From: Lolium rigidum
Taxonomy: Eukaryota > Streptophyta > Magnoliopsida > Poales > Poaceae
Length of the DNA: 64,000 bases
Reading direction: 5' to 3'
NCBI RefSeq assembly: GCF_022539505.1
Contig: NC_061512.1
Coordinates: 253,286,510-253,350,509, forward strand
Numbering within the stretch: the first letter of the stretch is position 1; each line of letters starts with the position of its first letter. This document shows, piece after piece, positions 11,456-23,311 of this stretch. Both the position numbers and the translations under genes were made by a program. Below the pieces are notes generated by a model. That model saw only the letters and a list, made by a program, of their open reading frames with translations, had not been told where the DNA came from and searched no databases.

Positions 11456-13610
11456 GCGACCGCCCCCACTTGCTCTTCCTTCTCCTACTCCTCACTTTGT
11501 CCCGGAGGAGCTCTACTTCTTCAGCACGTTCGAGCAGCAGTACGGTGGCCACCACCCCTTTCAGGGATCGATGCCCTGGGGATCGCCCGGCGAGAGGGCA
11601 AGCACGTGTCCGTGTACCTCCACGACCCGGACCACCCGTACACCGGGCCCTTCTGCCGGAGCACGCTCTGCTCCGACGTGGTGGTGGAGTTCCTCGACGC
11701 CAACTTCGTGTCCTGTGCAGCGGTCACCGGCAGAGGAGAAGGGTCGGGCATGGCCGCGTCGCTGCAGCCCGGCACCTTCCCGTTCTGCGCCGTCGTGGCT
11801 CCGGTCTCTGCCAAAAGCATCACAGTCCTACAACGGGTACGAAGCCAATTTAACTGAATGATTATGGACACGCTATCAAGAAGCAGATGCACAACACATA
11901 TATGGACAGCAGTATGCTTACTGAAAAATAAATTGGTCTGATACTCACATGTCTTGTACGTGTTTGTATGATAGCACATACCTTGTGTCCTCCTTGCAGG
12001 TAGAAGGGCCAGTTACGCCGTCAGAGCTCGTGGAGATACTACAGAGAACCATTGATGAGCAACGCGTGGCTTTCAGAGCCTCGACGGCCGATGAGCAAGC
12101 TGCAACATTCACAGCCTCTGGGGCTGAGGAAGAAGAGAGCAGAAGATCGGCTCTGTGGCTACGACAAGAGCAGGACGCAGCTTACCTCGAGTTGCTTGGA
12201 AAGGACCAGGTAGAAACAAAATTGCATGTCTCTGCTGTACAAATAATGTACATGCCCTGCTTCAGATGTGTTATAACTTATAAGCTTTGCCAATGCAGGA
12301 AAAATAAAGATCCACCAATAGTCTACACGAGGGAATCGTCGTAAAGCCAAAGGCAAGCCTGAAATATCATGGTCAAGCAACAAGAGAAACTCTGAGTAGA
12401 ACACCTACGCATAAGGAAACTGCGCCTTCACACGGAAATGAAGCAAATACCAAGGTATGAAAACCAACTGACTGTAGTTGGTACACTTCAGATAGTATAA
12501 GCGACCACAGGAAAAAGGTTGAGATTCAGTTATGTTGTCAACATGTAGTGTGCTCCAGATATGCATAGAAGTTTTCTGAAAACTGCTTTCAAGCATTTCA
12601 AACATATCTCAGAGACATCCATGTAGCAGTAGTAGTAAATTTGCGCAATGAGCCAACTTAGATTCTGTATTCTTATTATAGCAACTTCCACACAGGCAAT
12701 TATAAGACAGTGTGGACCATTAAACATTTGTACTGATTTTTATGCAGATAATGATAAGATTTCCCAACGGCCAGAGAAGGCAGCAGAGTTTCCTTCACAC
12801 GGACACAATAAGAGAAATCTACAAGTATGTCAATTCCTTGGGCATACCAGGAATAGGACAATATCAACTTGTGCGGAGCTACCCAAGGAAAACTTTTTTT
12901 TTTTCGAGAAAACGCAATGACATTGCGTTTCATTTCATTGCAAAGAAGAGTTGGTTACAGACGTTGGCCACCTAGGTGGCTTACACATGCCAGAATTCAG
13001 TGTACATCCCAGTCTGTGGGTAGGATATCGCGAAGGCCAGCCGCGCCGGCTCTCGCCCAAAGTGTCGCTTCTACTCTAAACTGCTCACACACGCGCTGAA
13101 CCGTAGGTCTTTCTCCCTCAAAGACGCAAGCGTTTCGGTGCTTCCAAATGAGCCAGGGGATGAGCAGCGTGACAGTGGCAAGACCCTTGCGCATTTGCTT
13201 CGGAGTTGCTTGCCTCGCCAAGATCCACCATTCGCTGAGCGAGGGCTCATTGTCAGGTGGCCTGCAGGTGAGCCTAAGCAATGCCAAGGTGTCATGCCAG
13301 ACATGCCTTGATAAGGGGCATGCGAGCAGTAGGTGTTGCATCGATTCCGGTTCCTGATCGCATAGGAGACATCTGGGGTGGTGCTGTAGGCCGTGTCTCG
13401 GCAGCCGCTCCGCTGTCCAGCATCGGTCCTTGTGGGCAAGCCAGTGGAAGAACTTTACTCGCGGCGGCGCCCAGGTTCTCCAAATCAGTCTCCATGCACC
13501 GCAGCTCTTGGATCCTCCCAAGGAAAACTTATGGACATCAGCTGGCGATGACTCTTCGAGATGCAGGTTTCCATCCAAGTGTGACTTTGTACATTGAGCA
13601 ACTTCAGTAA
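11410..13610 (+). pseudogene. PUX10-like UAS/UBX domain protein gene, truncated and LINE-interrupted
   Basis: Plant UBX-domain proteins of this type recruit the AAA ATPase CDC48; PUX10 does so at lipid droplets. Four exons can be read: about 11410-11836, 12000-12209, 12299-12454 and 12748-13610, with GT-AG borders. Exon 1 gives FVPEELYFFSTFEQQYGG and, in another frame, the UAS domain core (DALGIARREGKHVSVYLHD, then CRSTLCSDVVVEFLDANFVS). Exon 2 gives the tail of UAS and a charged helix (RQEQDAAYLELLGKDQ). Exon 4 encodes the UBX fold (IRFPNGQRRQQSFLHTDTI ... DAGFHPSVTLYIEQLQ, stop 13608). Defects: the N-terminal UBA and hairpin region is absent, a frameshift lies near 11560, exon 3 has a stop right after EK, and a LINE splits the UBX exon. 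Homology to UAS-UBX proteins is clear; non-function is inferred. Confidence 0.8.
12895..13516 (-). mobile_element. 5'-truncated LINE (zf-RVT domain) inserted in UBX exon
   Basis: On the minus strand the insert reads WRLIWRTWAPPRVKFFHWL, then CWTAERLPRHGL, CLLCDQEPESMQHLLLACP and LIWKHRNACVFEGERPTVQ. This is the zinc-binding RVT region (zf-RVT) and tail at the C-terminus of plant L1-type LINE ORF2. The 3' end is a poly(A) of about 11 (seen as T at 12894-12904). The 13-bp target duplication CCCAAGGAAAACT lies at 12882-12894 and 13517-13529. Removing the insert and one repeat rejoins the UBX frame exactly. The coding region is almost unbroken, so the insertion is fairly recent. Confidence 0.92.
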
Positions 13611-13889
13611 ACATGTCATAATCACGAAACTGGATACAAATTTGATGTAATACAAATATTTCTAGGTAGGTCTGGATAGTTCCATTTGCCATAAGTCTTA
13701 ACAGCCACCACAGTAGGGTGACCCATAACCCATCATATAGGTCTTCGCATACATGGTTTACAACAGAGGAGGTCTGATTATAACAGAGTTCACGGCACCA
13801 TGTCATGACCCTAAATCTCAAAGGATATAACCATTACATCTACAACACAGGTAGAATTGTAATCATAGTTTGACCAACACTGGTGGATC
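13611..13889. other. Space between two convergent genes
   Basis: The 3' ends of the UBX-gene remnant (plus strand, stop 13610) and of the minus-strand gene (stop 13890) face each other here. I assume 3' untranslated DNA; no clear poly(A) signal was singled out. Confidence 0.4.
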
Positions 13890-15924
13890 TCAAAGCCTGG
13901 ACCGGACCGATACGGTTGGGGAGCTTGCAGCTTGTATCTCCTCCTGATCAGATGGCACCTGCAACGACTCTGCCTTCTGCATCTTGTTTGAAACTGACAC
14001 AGACCAACCGCAGTCACCCGCAACAAGAGGATCTTCCACCTTATTATACATCTTTAATTTATCTGCAATTCTTTGATCATTCTCCCGCGTTGGAGGGAGC
14101 TCTTTCAACATCTTCCCGGCCACTTCAAGTGATTGCAATTTCTGTAAGATTTTCTCCTCGAAAGCTTCATCAGACTCCCAGCGTTCGCGGCGGAGGAACG
14201 CGAAACGCTGGCACTGAAGAGTCGCCAAATCATCGTAATTGATCCCCATAAAAGTGGCAGCCTCAGCACCTCCGCCGATTGCAGGATAATCTAGTTTGCT
14301 CCTCTGTCCAGGCTCCATGGGCAGAACCGTGAACGGAGTGCCTCGGAACTCAAGAGGGAAATGTTCATTGCAATAACTGCTAGCATTGCCGCATCCTGTA
14401 AGGCGTCAAAGAGTGTTTTGCACGTAGCTTCCACTATAACCGACCACCCAGAGCGTTGCTGCAGCCCCTTTATTTTGATCCATACACGACGTCCGATCAC
14501 CTGCTCATACCATTTGATCGGCTCATCAAAAAACCTTGGCTGAGAAAGGCCGCCCAGGTGGGTCAGCGCAATCCCGAGGAACAACAACCATCCACCTGAA
14601 AATTCATCAACGCTCGTCATGGCCAGTCCCTGCAGAAAGCAATAATTGGGATCAGCGTCGATACTAAGTGGTAGGCAACTAAGCAATAGCAGAGAAAAAG
14701 AATGCATTATTGCAAAGCACTAGTGGAATGATCATATAAACCCGCCTATAGTTCACCGAAATTTACAGATCACGTCGAACAGTTTGCAGGAAGTGCAAAC
14801 AACTGAATTAAGTTATTACTGCCCTCTGCCCTCTGTTAACCAGATAAAAATGTTGGTTAGCAAATAAGCTTTTTGTGCCCTCTGCCCTCATATTTCCATA
14901 TAATATTTAGGTATAGAGATAAGAAACTAAGCTAACCAGTTCTTGTAAACATTCTTTGGGTTGCATCAAAACATCATATTGTTCAAATGGAGTTTGATGC
15001 AGACGATGATGAACATCCATCTCTGGTGGACCTGAAACAAAATGCATTAGGGTTAACTACAGAGTGTTTTAGTCTCATTGGACACTATAGAGTGCAAACC
15101 CATTGTGCCCTATGCATGCAACTTCTGTAGTGGACAAGTTTTTGAGTAAATGGCATTGTTTCAGTTTATCAACTAGTAAGAGTATCAAACTTCAGGGTGT
15201 CTGTTGGCCTTCTGTATTTATGAAGTATCTTCAAAGTTACTAAGAAAATTATTACCTCCGTTCCGAAATGTAGTATGTTTTGGAAAGCTAATTTAGCTGT
15301 CCAAAACATACTACATTTTTTAACGGATTTCCAAAACATACTACGGAGGTGATCGTAGTAGCATATTATAGTGGAAAGAAGATAGAAAAAGGCATCTAGT
15401 ATTCTAGTTAGCATGGTACTGACAATCTTATATGGAAAGGCACCTAATCAAGCAAAACTTGATTTAGAGTCATCAGTTTAATTGATTTATTGGATGTGTC
15501 AGTTTTATGTCATGCATTGACATAACTATAAATATTTAGAATCACATCGGTGTTGTAACTTGCCATCAAATTTGGGCATGAACTTCATGCTGGTAACAGT
15601 ACCAATTTGTGCTGACTCTTGAAAGTGAGGGTCGCTCCCACTTACTTCAGGAGCGGCAAGAATTGAGGTTTTAAAATTTTCACCATAAGTGTATCCATGA
15701 TGCCCATTAATGAAGTCCTGCCAATGTTCAAGTGGAATTAGGAAACAATCACAGATACACATATAATAGTGGGGACTGGGAAGAATAACCTTTATGCTTC
15801 TGATAGATTTCTGATCTAGCTCGATCTCATTCTCATCGCCCGGAACCGTTGATAAACGAACATCCTTGAACAGATCAGAAGAAGTTTTCAGGAGAACTGC
15901 CGTTGTTGAAAGTTCCTTTTTAAG
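13890..15924 (-). CDS. Multi-exon gene of unknown function (3' exons)
   Basis: Exons with GT-AG borders and matching phase: 15924-15790 (LKKELSTTAVLLKTSSDLF), 15717-15603 (DFINGHHGYTYGENFKTSI), 15031-14937 (PPEMDVHHRLHQTPFEQYD) and 14630-13890. The 15603/15031 junction restores a split Gly codon, which supports the model. The last exon starts GLAMTSVDEFSGGWLLFLG and continues with FFDEPIKWYEQVIGRRVW. Near 14400 the frame must shift to go on into MEPGQRSKLDYPAIGG and a charged helical tail (RRERWESDEAFEEKILQKL), with a stop at 13890. That shift is a real break, a sequence error or a missed intron. I do not recognise the family. The 5' exon is probably at 18671; exons between 15.9 and 18.4 kb were not found. 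Confidence 0.6.
15255..15349. mobile_element. Stowaway-like MITE, about 95 bp
   Basis: Ends CCTCCGT and ACGGAGG are inverted, and the internal word TAGTATGTTTTGG pairs with CCAAAACATACTA, which is present twice. TA precedes the left end, as expected for Stowaway; the right-hand TA is changed. It lies in the intron between the 15603 and 15924 exons and the putative upstream 5' exon lies beyond; more exactly it sits between exons ending at 15603 and starting at 15031, in an intron of the minus-strand gene. Confidence 0.65.
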
Positions 15925-15959
15925 CTGAAAAAGAATTATCAGCCTAAATTGCTTCAAAA

Positions 15960-18420
15960 AAAATCATCAACAGAAAACATAGGTAGATTAATCATGTCCT
16001 GCTAGATTTGACAATACTGACCACATTAAAGTAAAAAAAGATGCAAAAACCTTGCAAAGTTTTTTGGTTAAATAATGAGCAAAGAAATAGACTTTTCAGA
16101 AACTGAGTTTCCCAATGAGATACCATCCATAGTTGTAGGGTCCACCGTTTACCTAACTACTTACCTAGAATTATAAATTTTGAACCTTGACTGCTAAGAT
16201 CCAAGTATAGGTTTTTTTGCCCGCAAAAAAAACCCTTATATAGCCGGTGACCGTATATGTCCAAAGTAGAAAGTCTTAAATGAAATTAAATCCTCGAACT
16301 ATGGCAAATCAACAGCTAGCAAGATTTACGTTACTATTGTTTTCAGACTAATCAACAACTAGCAAGCTTTACAATTTTTGAGATAGAGAAGCTAAAATTA
16401 CCTAAAAAAAAAGAGATAGAGAAGCTAACAGATTTAGCCTCTACCCAAGTACGCATATTTTTTGCCGAATTACATGCACCAACTAGTTTAACCAAAGGTC
16501 TGAGAAAAAGAAGAAAGGTGAGCAACGCGCTTATCCTTCAACACCCCGCCTCATGTGTGGCTCCCACCTGCCTAAACGTAGAACGAAAGTAGGCATCAAA
16601 CTTTTAAAAATGTGGTAATTGTGTCTTGAACTCGAGACACTGGCTAATATACACCAACCAATTTAGCCAAAAGTCCAAATTGATGGAGAAAGGTGGGAAA
16701 TGCCTTATACTTGAATCAAAATTAAGACATTGATTTAAAAATTTATAACTTTGGATCAAACATGAATCAAAAATCAGCTGAAAACATCAAACAATTCCTG
16801 GATCTGCACCTTAAAATGTTCTATCTTTTGGACATCTTGCCCTGCATAAGTTCATTAGAAATTATGGGTGAAACCCCGAATTTTCATGACTTCTTAACTT
16901 TAAAATATGTTTTTGATGCTTTGTAAATGGCTTCCTGGAGCTCGGACTCCATTTAGAGTTTCCGTCATTTGTGTCCTGTATATTATTTCCACCTATATTC
17001 ACTTTCAAGCTATGTGCAATTGCATTACCATATCCCTTTATATTTTTTGGATTTTCGCCTCTATAATGCATAAAGGCAGAGCTCCTGCCATCATACAAAA
17101 AAAGCTATTTGTCAATGGTAGAAATTTCAATTGGTGGTCCTTCCAGAGGTACAAGCTAGTGATATACTATATTTAATATAACCAAAACTGGAAACTAACT
17201 GGATTTCCAATTTAAGAACGTGTACATAATCGTTTGAATAAAAGAAGTGTGTGTAATACACATATACTATTAATCTACCAAATTTTGAAAAGGAACTAAT
17301 TTTTCTTGCAACACACAAACGCCATTTCCTGCAAACTAATTTATTTTACGTAGAAAGGAAGAAAACCATTTCAGTTTTCTGGAACACAAATAAGTTCTGT
17401 TTACTGAAGTTCACTTTGAAGTTATTTTATACTCCAAAACAATATTATTTTCTTTCAGTCCAAATGCAGAAATTAGCATCTCGTTGTCAGTTTGATAATC
17501 AATAACCGAGAACCTGTCCAACTTAGTCCCTTTGACAAAAACAAAATGGACGATTCACATTTAAATGCTATATATTGTGTGGTTACCTTTGAAATAACCA
17601 CATAAAAGTCTATATTACGGAAATGCAGTTGTGGAAAGCTTAGTACACTATTCACTAAAATATTATCCACAAAACTATTTTCAAGTAGCTAAGTTTTCCC
17701 TATTTCATCACATGTATTTTGTCATACCTCACTAGTCATATGTCTTCTGTTATCTTGAATAAAAAAACTTTATTAGAAAGAAAAAAATAGCTTAGGCAAA
17801 AACATAATCCTTTTATTGACAGTGCACTTGGAAGACCCGGTACTACATTGTCTTCGATGGTGGACGTTGACTATCTTCTTTTGAGCTTGCATGTGACCAC
17901 TTTTGTGCGCGGCGCGCCTCAAAAGCTGCCTGAGGGCTCCCCTCTACAACTAGTTTATACGGCTCTGCCAATAATCCCTACATAGCCACCGGCCCCACTA
18001 TATACTTCCCTCCCAAAAAATGACGTTTACATATCAAATGAATGTTCCAAGTTTCAGCTCAATTCTGGGTTAACAGGTTAACACTCAAGTGTGTGAGGAT
18101 GGGCACATTCGTTATCATCTTCACACACTTAGGGTGCTACCTTCATTACGTCTAACATTAAACACACAACGTGGTGAAAACGTAATCATAATGTAAAGAT
18201 ATGTAGATCAACCACATAAATAATCGTTTCACGTGAATCATAAAAGAATGGATAATAGAAATTTAAGTGCAACAAATGGATGCACATTAAACTGTTGTTT
18301 CACTAATTTCCTAGATTCCCAGATCTACCACTGAGATCAGAAGGAGATCGAAATACGAGCACCTGCCTGGATACCGGGAAATGAACAAGGCACTCTTAAC
18401 CCCGTCCTGCCAAACCACCC
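15960..18420. other. Probable long intron of minus-strand gene; LINE-like tail inside
   Basis: This AT-rich stretch has no convincing exon. At 16860-17104 there is a plus-strand fragment ending GGCAGAGCTCCTGCC followed by a short A-tract (17096-17103), which looks like the 3' end of a non-LTR retroelement. The phrase CTTCCCTCCCAAAAAATG at about 18006 resembles a Stowaway end without a partner. Confidence 0.4.
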
Positions 18421-18425
18421 CAACA

Positions 18426-18671
18426 TCAACCCCACAAAAATGATCTACTCAACCTTGGCAATCGAAAGCCAGCTGAGTTACTCAACAATCGTATTTTCTG
18501 GAGATCGGTGTCGTACGATATGTATATGGAGATAGGGTCTAGGGTTTCGTGCACCTCAGGGGAGTGGCCAAGGAAGGCGTCGACGAAGGAGCTGATGGGG
18601 TTGGAGGAGGAGGACGATGATCCCGGCGCCGCGTAGACGGAGCGTCCCATCACCAGATCTCGCAGGCCCAT
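18426..18671 (-). CDS. Putative first exon of minus-strand gene
   Basis: The ATG at 18671 starts MGLRDLVMGRSVYAAPGSS and continues into a Ser-rich stretch and FVDAFLGHSPEVHETLD. The GC-rich coding composition contrasts with the AT-rich surroundings. The TATA box at 18821-18830 is 150 bp upstream, a normal distance for a plant 5' leader. The exact donor is uncertain: GAG|GTGCACG (after HSPE) and AAG|GTTGAG (after RLPR) are both possible. Linking it to the exons at 13890-15924 is inference from strand and spacing. No protein family is recognised. Confidence 0.5.
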   Translation of the reverse strand: MGLRDLVMGRSVYAAPGSSSSSSNPISSFVDAFLGHSPEVHETLDPISIYISYDTDLQKIRLLSNSAGFRLPRLSRSFLWG

Positions 18672-18820
18672 CTCCGACGGACGACCGTTCGTCCGTCTTC
18701 ACCCTCGTTAACCGGCGGCGAAGGCGATTCTCGCTGCTTCGATCTGTGTTGGTGATGACGGGTTCGAGGCGGCTCTGGGTTCTTTCTTAGTCAGCTGTCC
18801 TTTTCTGGTCCTGGCTACGG

Positions 18821-18830
18821 CTATTTATAC
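18821..18830 (-). promoter_or_regulatory. TATA box of minus-strand gene
   Basis: Read on the minus strand the sequence is GTATAAATAG, close to the plant TATA consensus. The ATG follows 150 bp downstream. The LTR-like end of a Copia-type remnant begins only 8 bp upstream, at 18839. Confidence 0.65.
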
Positions 18831-18838
18831 GCGCAAAT

Positions 18839-21800
18839 GTTAGAGTATAGAGATAAGAGACACAAAGAAGTAGAGCAATTGATTCTCTTGTTTCATTGCA
18901 ATGTTGGGGACCCACTTATATACAGGCTGAAGGGGTGTGTTGGGGAGACACCTCTTTTCCAACAGACACTTTCTGGGAGGCATCCCTTCCATACACAATT
19001 GATCACATGTTTTATTTCCTAACACTTTCCCTTGATCAATTTGCCATCTGTATATTGCAATCCAAAAGACTCCTAAAAAACCTTGTGGGAAAAATTGAGG
19101 AGAAATATTATAACGATATGCCACCGAAAACTCCTTTAAAACCCAGTGGAAAAAATTAAGGAGAAACCATGTGTCATACGTTCGCACTTGTATTTATATT
19201 GTCTCGTTAAAAACCTTATATGAGAAACCTTAGGGAAAACTCATAAAGGGAAAAAAGAGTACAATATCAGTAATCGGAAGATCATCAACGAGTTATAACT
19301 AGGGATTTACTCCCCCTCAACATTGCAAACCTAAAGGTTGTCTCATACCAATTCCACAAACTTAATTATGGAATACAACTATTGGTAGAGATACTATGAA
19401 TATCACAATATTTTGTTTGCAAATTACCCTCTTACATTTCTTTAATTTATGAGGAAAAATATAACTCATAAGCAATACAAGTGACATCCACATGAACTCA
19501 CATGTGGCTAATCATTCTGCGAATTCATACACATCTTGTGATGCTTCATATAATTCTGCAGAATGATCACCGGAAGGACCCATTTAGAGTCTATTCCGAA
19601 GACTTTCTTCTAAATACTCTTATCAGATAATTAGCCACTATCATATATCACACGTTGGTCCCATCTTAATCAAGAGTTTTGTTCCTTGGAATATCTTAGA
19701 ATAATCCATACACAAACCTTATACCTTTCAGGGGATTGCACTCTCAATAAATTGCCAACAAACATAATGTCAGGCTGACGTATTTTGCAAGATATCTCAC
19801 TGCTCCGATGGTAGATATGGAACTTTAGCTCCATCTATCACTTCACCATCTTCCCACCTTTCCAAGGATTGGTATCCCATATTAGGTATACTATGACCAT
19901 ATGTGTCTCTGCTATTATATACCCGTATTGAACTTATTCAATATTTTGGGATATATGAAGACTGATATATATTTATTTCTGGGGGAACAAACTCAAGTTA
20001 AACACTTAAGCACGATTTGGTTTGACCCAAATCTCCGTCTTAAAATGAGTGTGTGTATCTCAAATGTCTCGCATAAAGACATTGATGATAATATCATCAA
20101 CACCACTTAGGTGACGTAAACTCCAATTAAGGATTTATCCATGAGTACACATCAACAATCATTGATATTAGAGTTATCCTCATCATGGAAGAACTCACAC
20201 AGTCGGTTGTACCACATAATTATCTCCGACTACTTCAAGTCATAGAATGACTCCAGAAATTTCACACACACATGTTGCGATTTTCCTTTGGATTCAGAAT
20301 ATTAAGTCCTTTAATGACTTTAATATATAAGTCCAAATTGAGTGACCCGTGGGAGTATGCAGGCTCTACTACATACATCAACCACATTGATTTGCACTGC
20401 CAATGGCATTTAGTATCGAAACATAATTCTACTCACACCAAGATGGTATGCCACATCATGACTGATGTTGAGTTTCTGCGAAAAACCCTTGTGCTACAAA
20501 AGCCTCGCTTTATCACCACCTCATTCTCTCTTCCCTATGGAAGATACTTATGAGCATAAGGTTTTACTATCATAAATACCTCTCTCTGATGAGCGAGCGC
20601 TACTCTTTCTCAATTGTTTCCTTTCATTTGAACCAATATAAGTGCAACAACACTCCATGGATTTTGGTTCAGGGCCCAAAAGGATTTTAGCAATTCCAGG
20701 AAGATTTATATGTCGACATATGTAGACTTTCTCATATATGATTCTCATGAATCAGTATCATTTGTGGAATTCTCATTGTGCCTCTCAACTCGTTGTGACT
20801 TCCCATAACAACTGAGTCAATGTGTTTCGATGTCCGAGCACACAAAAATGTGTGCACACTGTGTTGGGTCCTGGATGATACACATCCTTCAGGTGTCATT
20901 CAACCTTAGGTTGAACCACATTTAGTGATTGGGAGACCATCTCTTTTGTTCCAACAAAAGTAAAGAGAATTTAGTCTCATATGATCAGAATTCTCCCCCT
21001 GTTGCTGCTCTCATATAGGGAGACGAGTGGTTTGTTAGGTACCTCCACTCAATCTGATACATGACTAAAATGACACCTTTGTCACTAATAAATATATTGG
21101 CAGATTATTTGCAATAAAATGCAAATTTCTCATAACCTAAACCTCTAGTTCAGTTTCTTAAGTACGTGGATCAAATGTCAATGACATTTCTTAGCCATTT
21201 TATGGCATTCTGTGTGGTACACATCTCACCCTAATGCCAGAAAATGTCCTTATTGCAAAAGCAAGCAGCGGACAGGCCGCAAGTAACTCCCTTTTCAGGG
21301 TTAAGGTATGTGACGGATTAACAATCATACCATAATTCTTCAATTTGAGCACTTAATTCAGTATTCACATGGTTTTGTGTGAATAGTACACACATAAGAC
21401 CATCTTAAAGATGCATGTGTGCAACCACGAAGCACCAACATAACCCACACAATGGTTGAGTAATCCACATACATTCTTGAATGCTTTCAAGAGTAATGTG
21501 CGGCTCATTCTGAATTTTAAGGTGAGAGTGCCTTAAAATTAATTCCCCTATGGCACGCCCAGTGCACATAAAATCTAATGATTGTTGGGAATATTGCAAC
21601 AGTCAAGTGTTCGTCAACAGAATTATCAATAATTTCTCTAACTTTCCATACCATGGTGATAATGGAGGAAAAAATATTGTGTACGCAACAAAATCGAGTA
21701 TGAAATGATTCATACACTCAATTTTCTCAACTATCATGTCCTCGGGACATAATGTTGCGAATTATACTACATGTACTAGTACAATTATAGGCTAACGATA

Positions 21801-21965
21801 TTTGGGATAACCAGGAGACTACACGAGATCTCCAGGACATCTTGGGAACAATCATCCACAAGCATATCATCATTGTAAAGGAGTCATTTTCCTTATACAA
21901 TGCCAGAATATTTTCTGGTTGTTCCTTTGAAGTTGAACCTCAATCTTATCCCATTGAACTTATTT
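18839..21965 (-). mobile_element. Decayed Copia-like retrotransposon
   Basis: The segment starts TGTTAGAGTATAGAGAT. At about 19311 is CTCCCCCTCAACATTG, which on the minus strand is a GAGGGGGAG polypurine tract, so 18839 to about 19310 would be the 3' LTR. A second pyrimidine tract (TTCTCCCCCTGTTGC) is at 20994. The remaining 2.6 kb is AT-rich, full of stops and reads only as isolated retroelement-like words. The 5' LTR was not identified. It is placed as Copia on the tract and terminal sequence only; another LTR superfamily is possible. Confidence 0.45.
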
Positions 21966-21999
21966 GCCTTCTCCGATAAGGAGGCAAGGAAATTCACGC

Positions 22000-22570
22000 G
22001 AGAATGGCAGCGGATTCGGCACTATTCTAGGACAACATCAAACACAAACGCCAACGCGACACGAGGATAGGAGCCCAGGTGCGCAACAACGCCAGCATAG
22101 GAAGGTCGTGGGACGCCAGCGTGTGGGATGCAAACATGAAAGAGAAGAGTAAAGGGAGGACAAGAAACCGACGAGGCAGAAGGGTAGATAGAAAGAGAAC
22201 TAAAAATGTGTAGAGGCATTCGACGAAGGCGGAGGCCACCTGAATAGGCCCTCACAGAGCGGGCACAACAACCAGCAGCACATGGAACCCCCTCCCCCCA
22301 CTCGGTCTCCATCTCTCCCCGCTGCTCACAACCACCACAACCTCCTCCTTCTCTTGGTCAATCCTCTTCAACCACCTCAACGTCAAGCCTGGTGCGGCGG
22401 AGAATCATGAATACGCATGGAAGCAGGGCAATGGCATGAAGATCTTGGCCGGTCAGGAGAAGGCAGCAAGAGCGGCAGCGATGCATGGACCTCCCGCAAA
22501 GCATGTGGTTGGGGGCAATATGTGGACAGCGGAGATAACAGTGCTTACATAACCTACCAGCCACATTCAC
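22000..22570. repeat. GC-richer duplicated segment R1, copy 1
   Basis: Phrases such as TAGGAAGGTCGTGGGA, GAGTAAAGGGAGGA and GAGGCATTCGACGAAGG occur here, again at 22960-23300, and again at 63200-63620. The part from CCATCTCTCC to GCGGAGAATCATGA is shared with 63440-63535. No intact frame or family is recognised. Confidence 0.6.
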
Positions 22571-22649
22571 TTCCTAGTAACATAGGTAGTAGATCCGTGT
22601 TGATATAACATGTATCTTGTTACATTGCTACATCTTCCACCGGCTCATT

Positions 22650-23311
22650 TTTCTTTGGGGATTCATGTTTGTCACTGCTATGAGTAAGTTGAGCCCCTCC
22701 ATGGTCTCACACCTTGTCACCACAACCTATATCTTCTTGCATAACTTGAACAAGAATAGCGAGGTAGCAGGGATCGCAGCCGCCGATGGCAACCACGAGA
22801 CGCCCACATGAAGATTATGGTGAGCCCCAACTAGAACAACGGTCGGGGAAGCAAGCACAGTGAGAATGCGGTGGGAGCTGGCCACCAAAGCTAGATCCTC
22901 GGGGCACGTGACTAGAAGGCAAGAATTTTCCCGCAAGAATGGTGATGGCTCCGACACACTTCCTGACCGACCTGATCACCAGGCCACCCGAACAACAACA
23001 GAGCAGTGCCGGACATAGACGCGACACATGGATATGAGCGCCCGGTGCATAGCAGCGGCCCATAGGAAGGTTGTGGGATGCAAACATTTAAGAGATGAGT
23101 AAAGGGAGGATGAAACGAAACGAAAAAAAACTGAAGAGGCAGCGGGGTAGATAGAAACAAAACTCACAGGTGTGGAGGCACTTGATGAAGACAAAGGCCT
23201 CCTAAAGGAAGCCCTAGGAGAGCGAGCACGTCAAGCAGCTCCAAGGTCAACAGAGGCCTAGTGTGGGGGAGAATCACGAATAAGCGGGGAAGGGCCAGCG
23301 AGGCACAAGGT
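22650..23311. repeat. Duplicated segment R1, copy 2
   Basis: Matches 62900-63640: AGCGAGGTAGCAGGGATCGC is nearly AACGAGGTAGCAGAGATCGC, followed by CGCCGATGGCAACCACGAGA. It is followed directly by the AT-rich unit copy B, as the 62900-63640 copy is followed by copy C. This points to a tandem R1-R2 duplication. No coding function is recognised. Confidence 0.65.
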
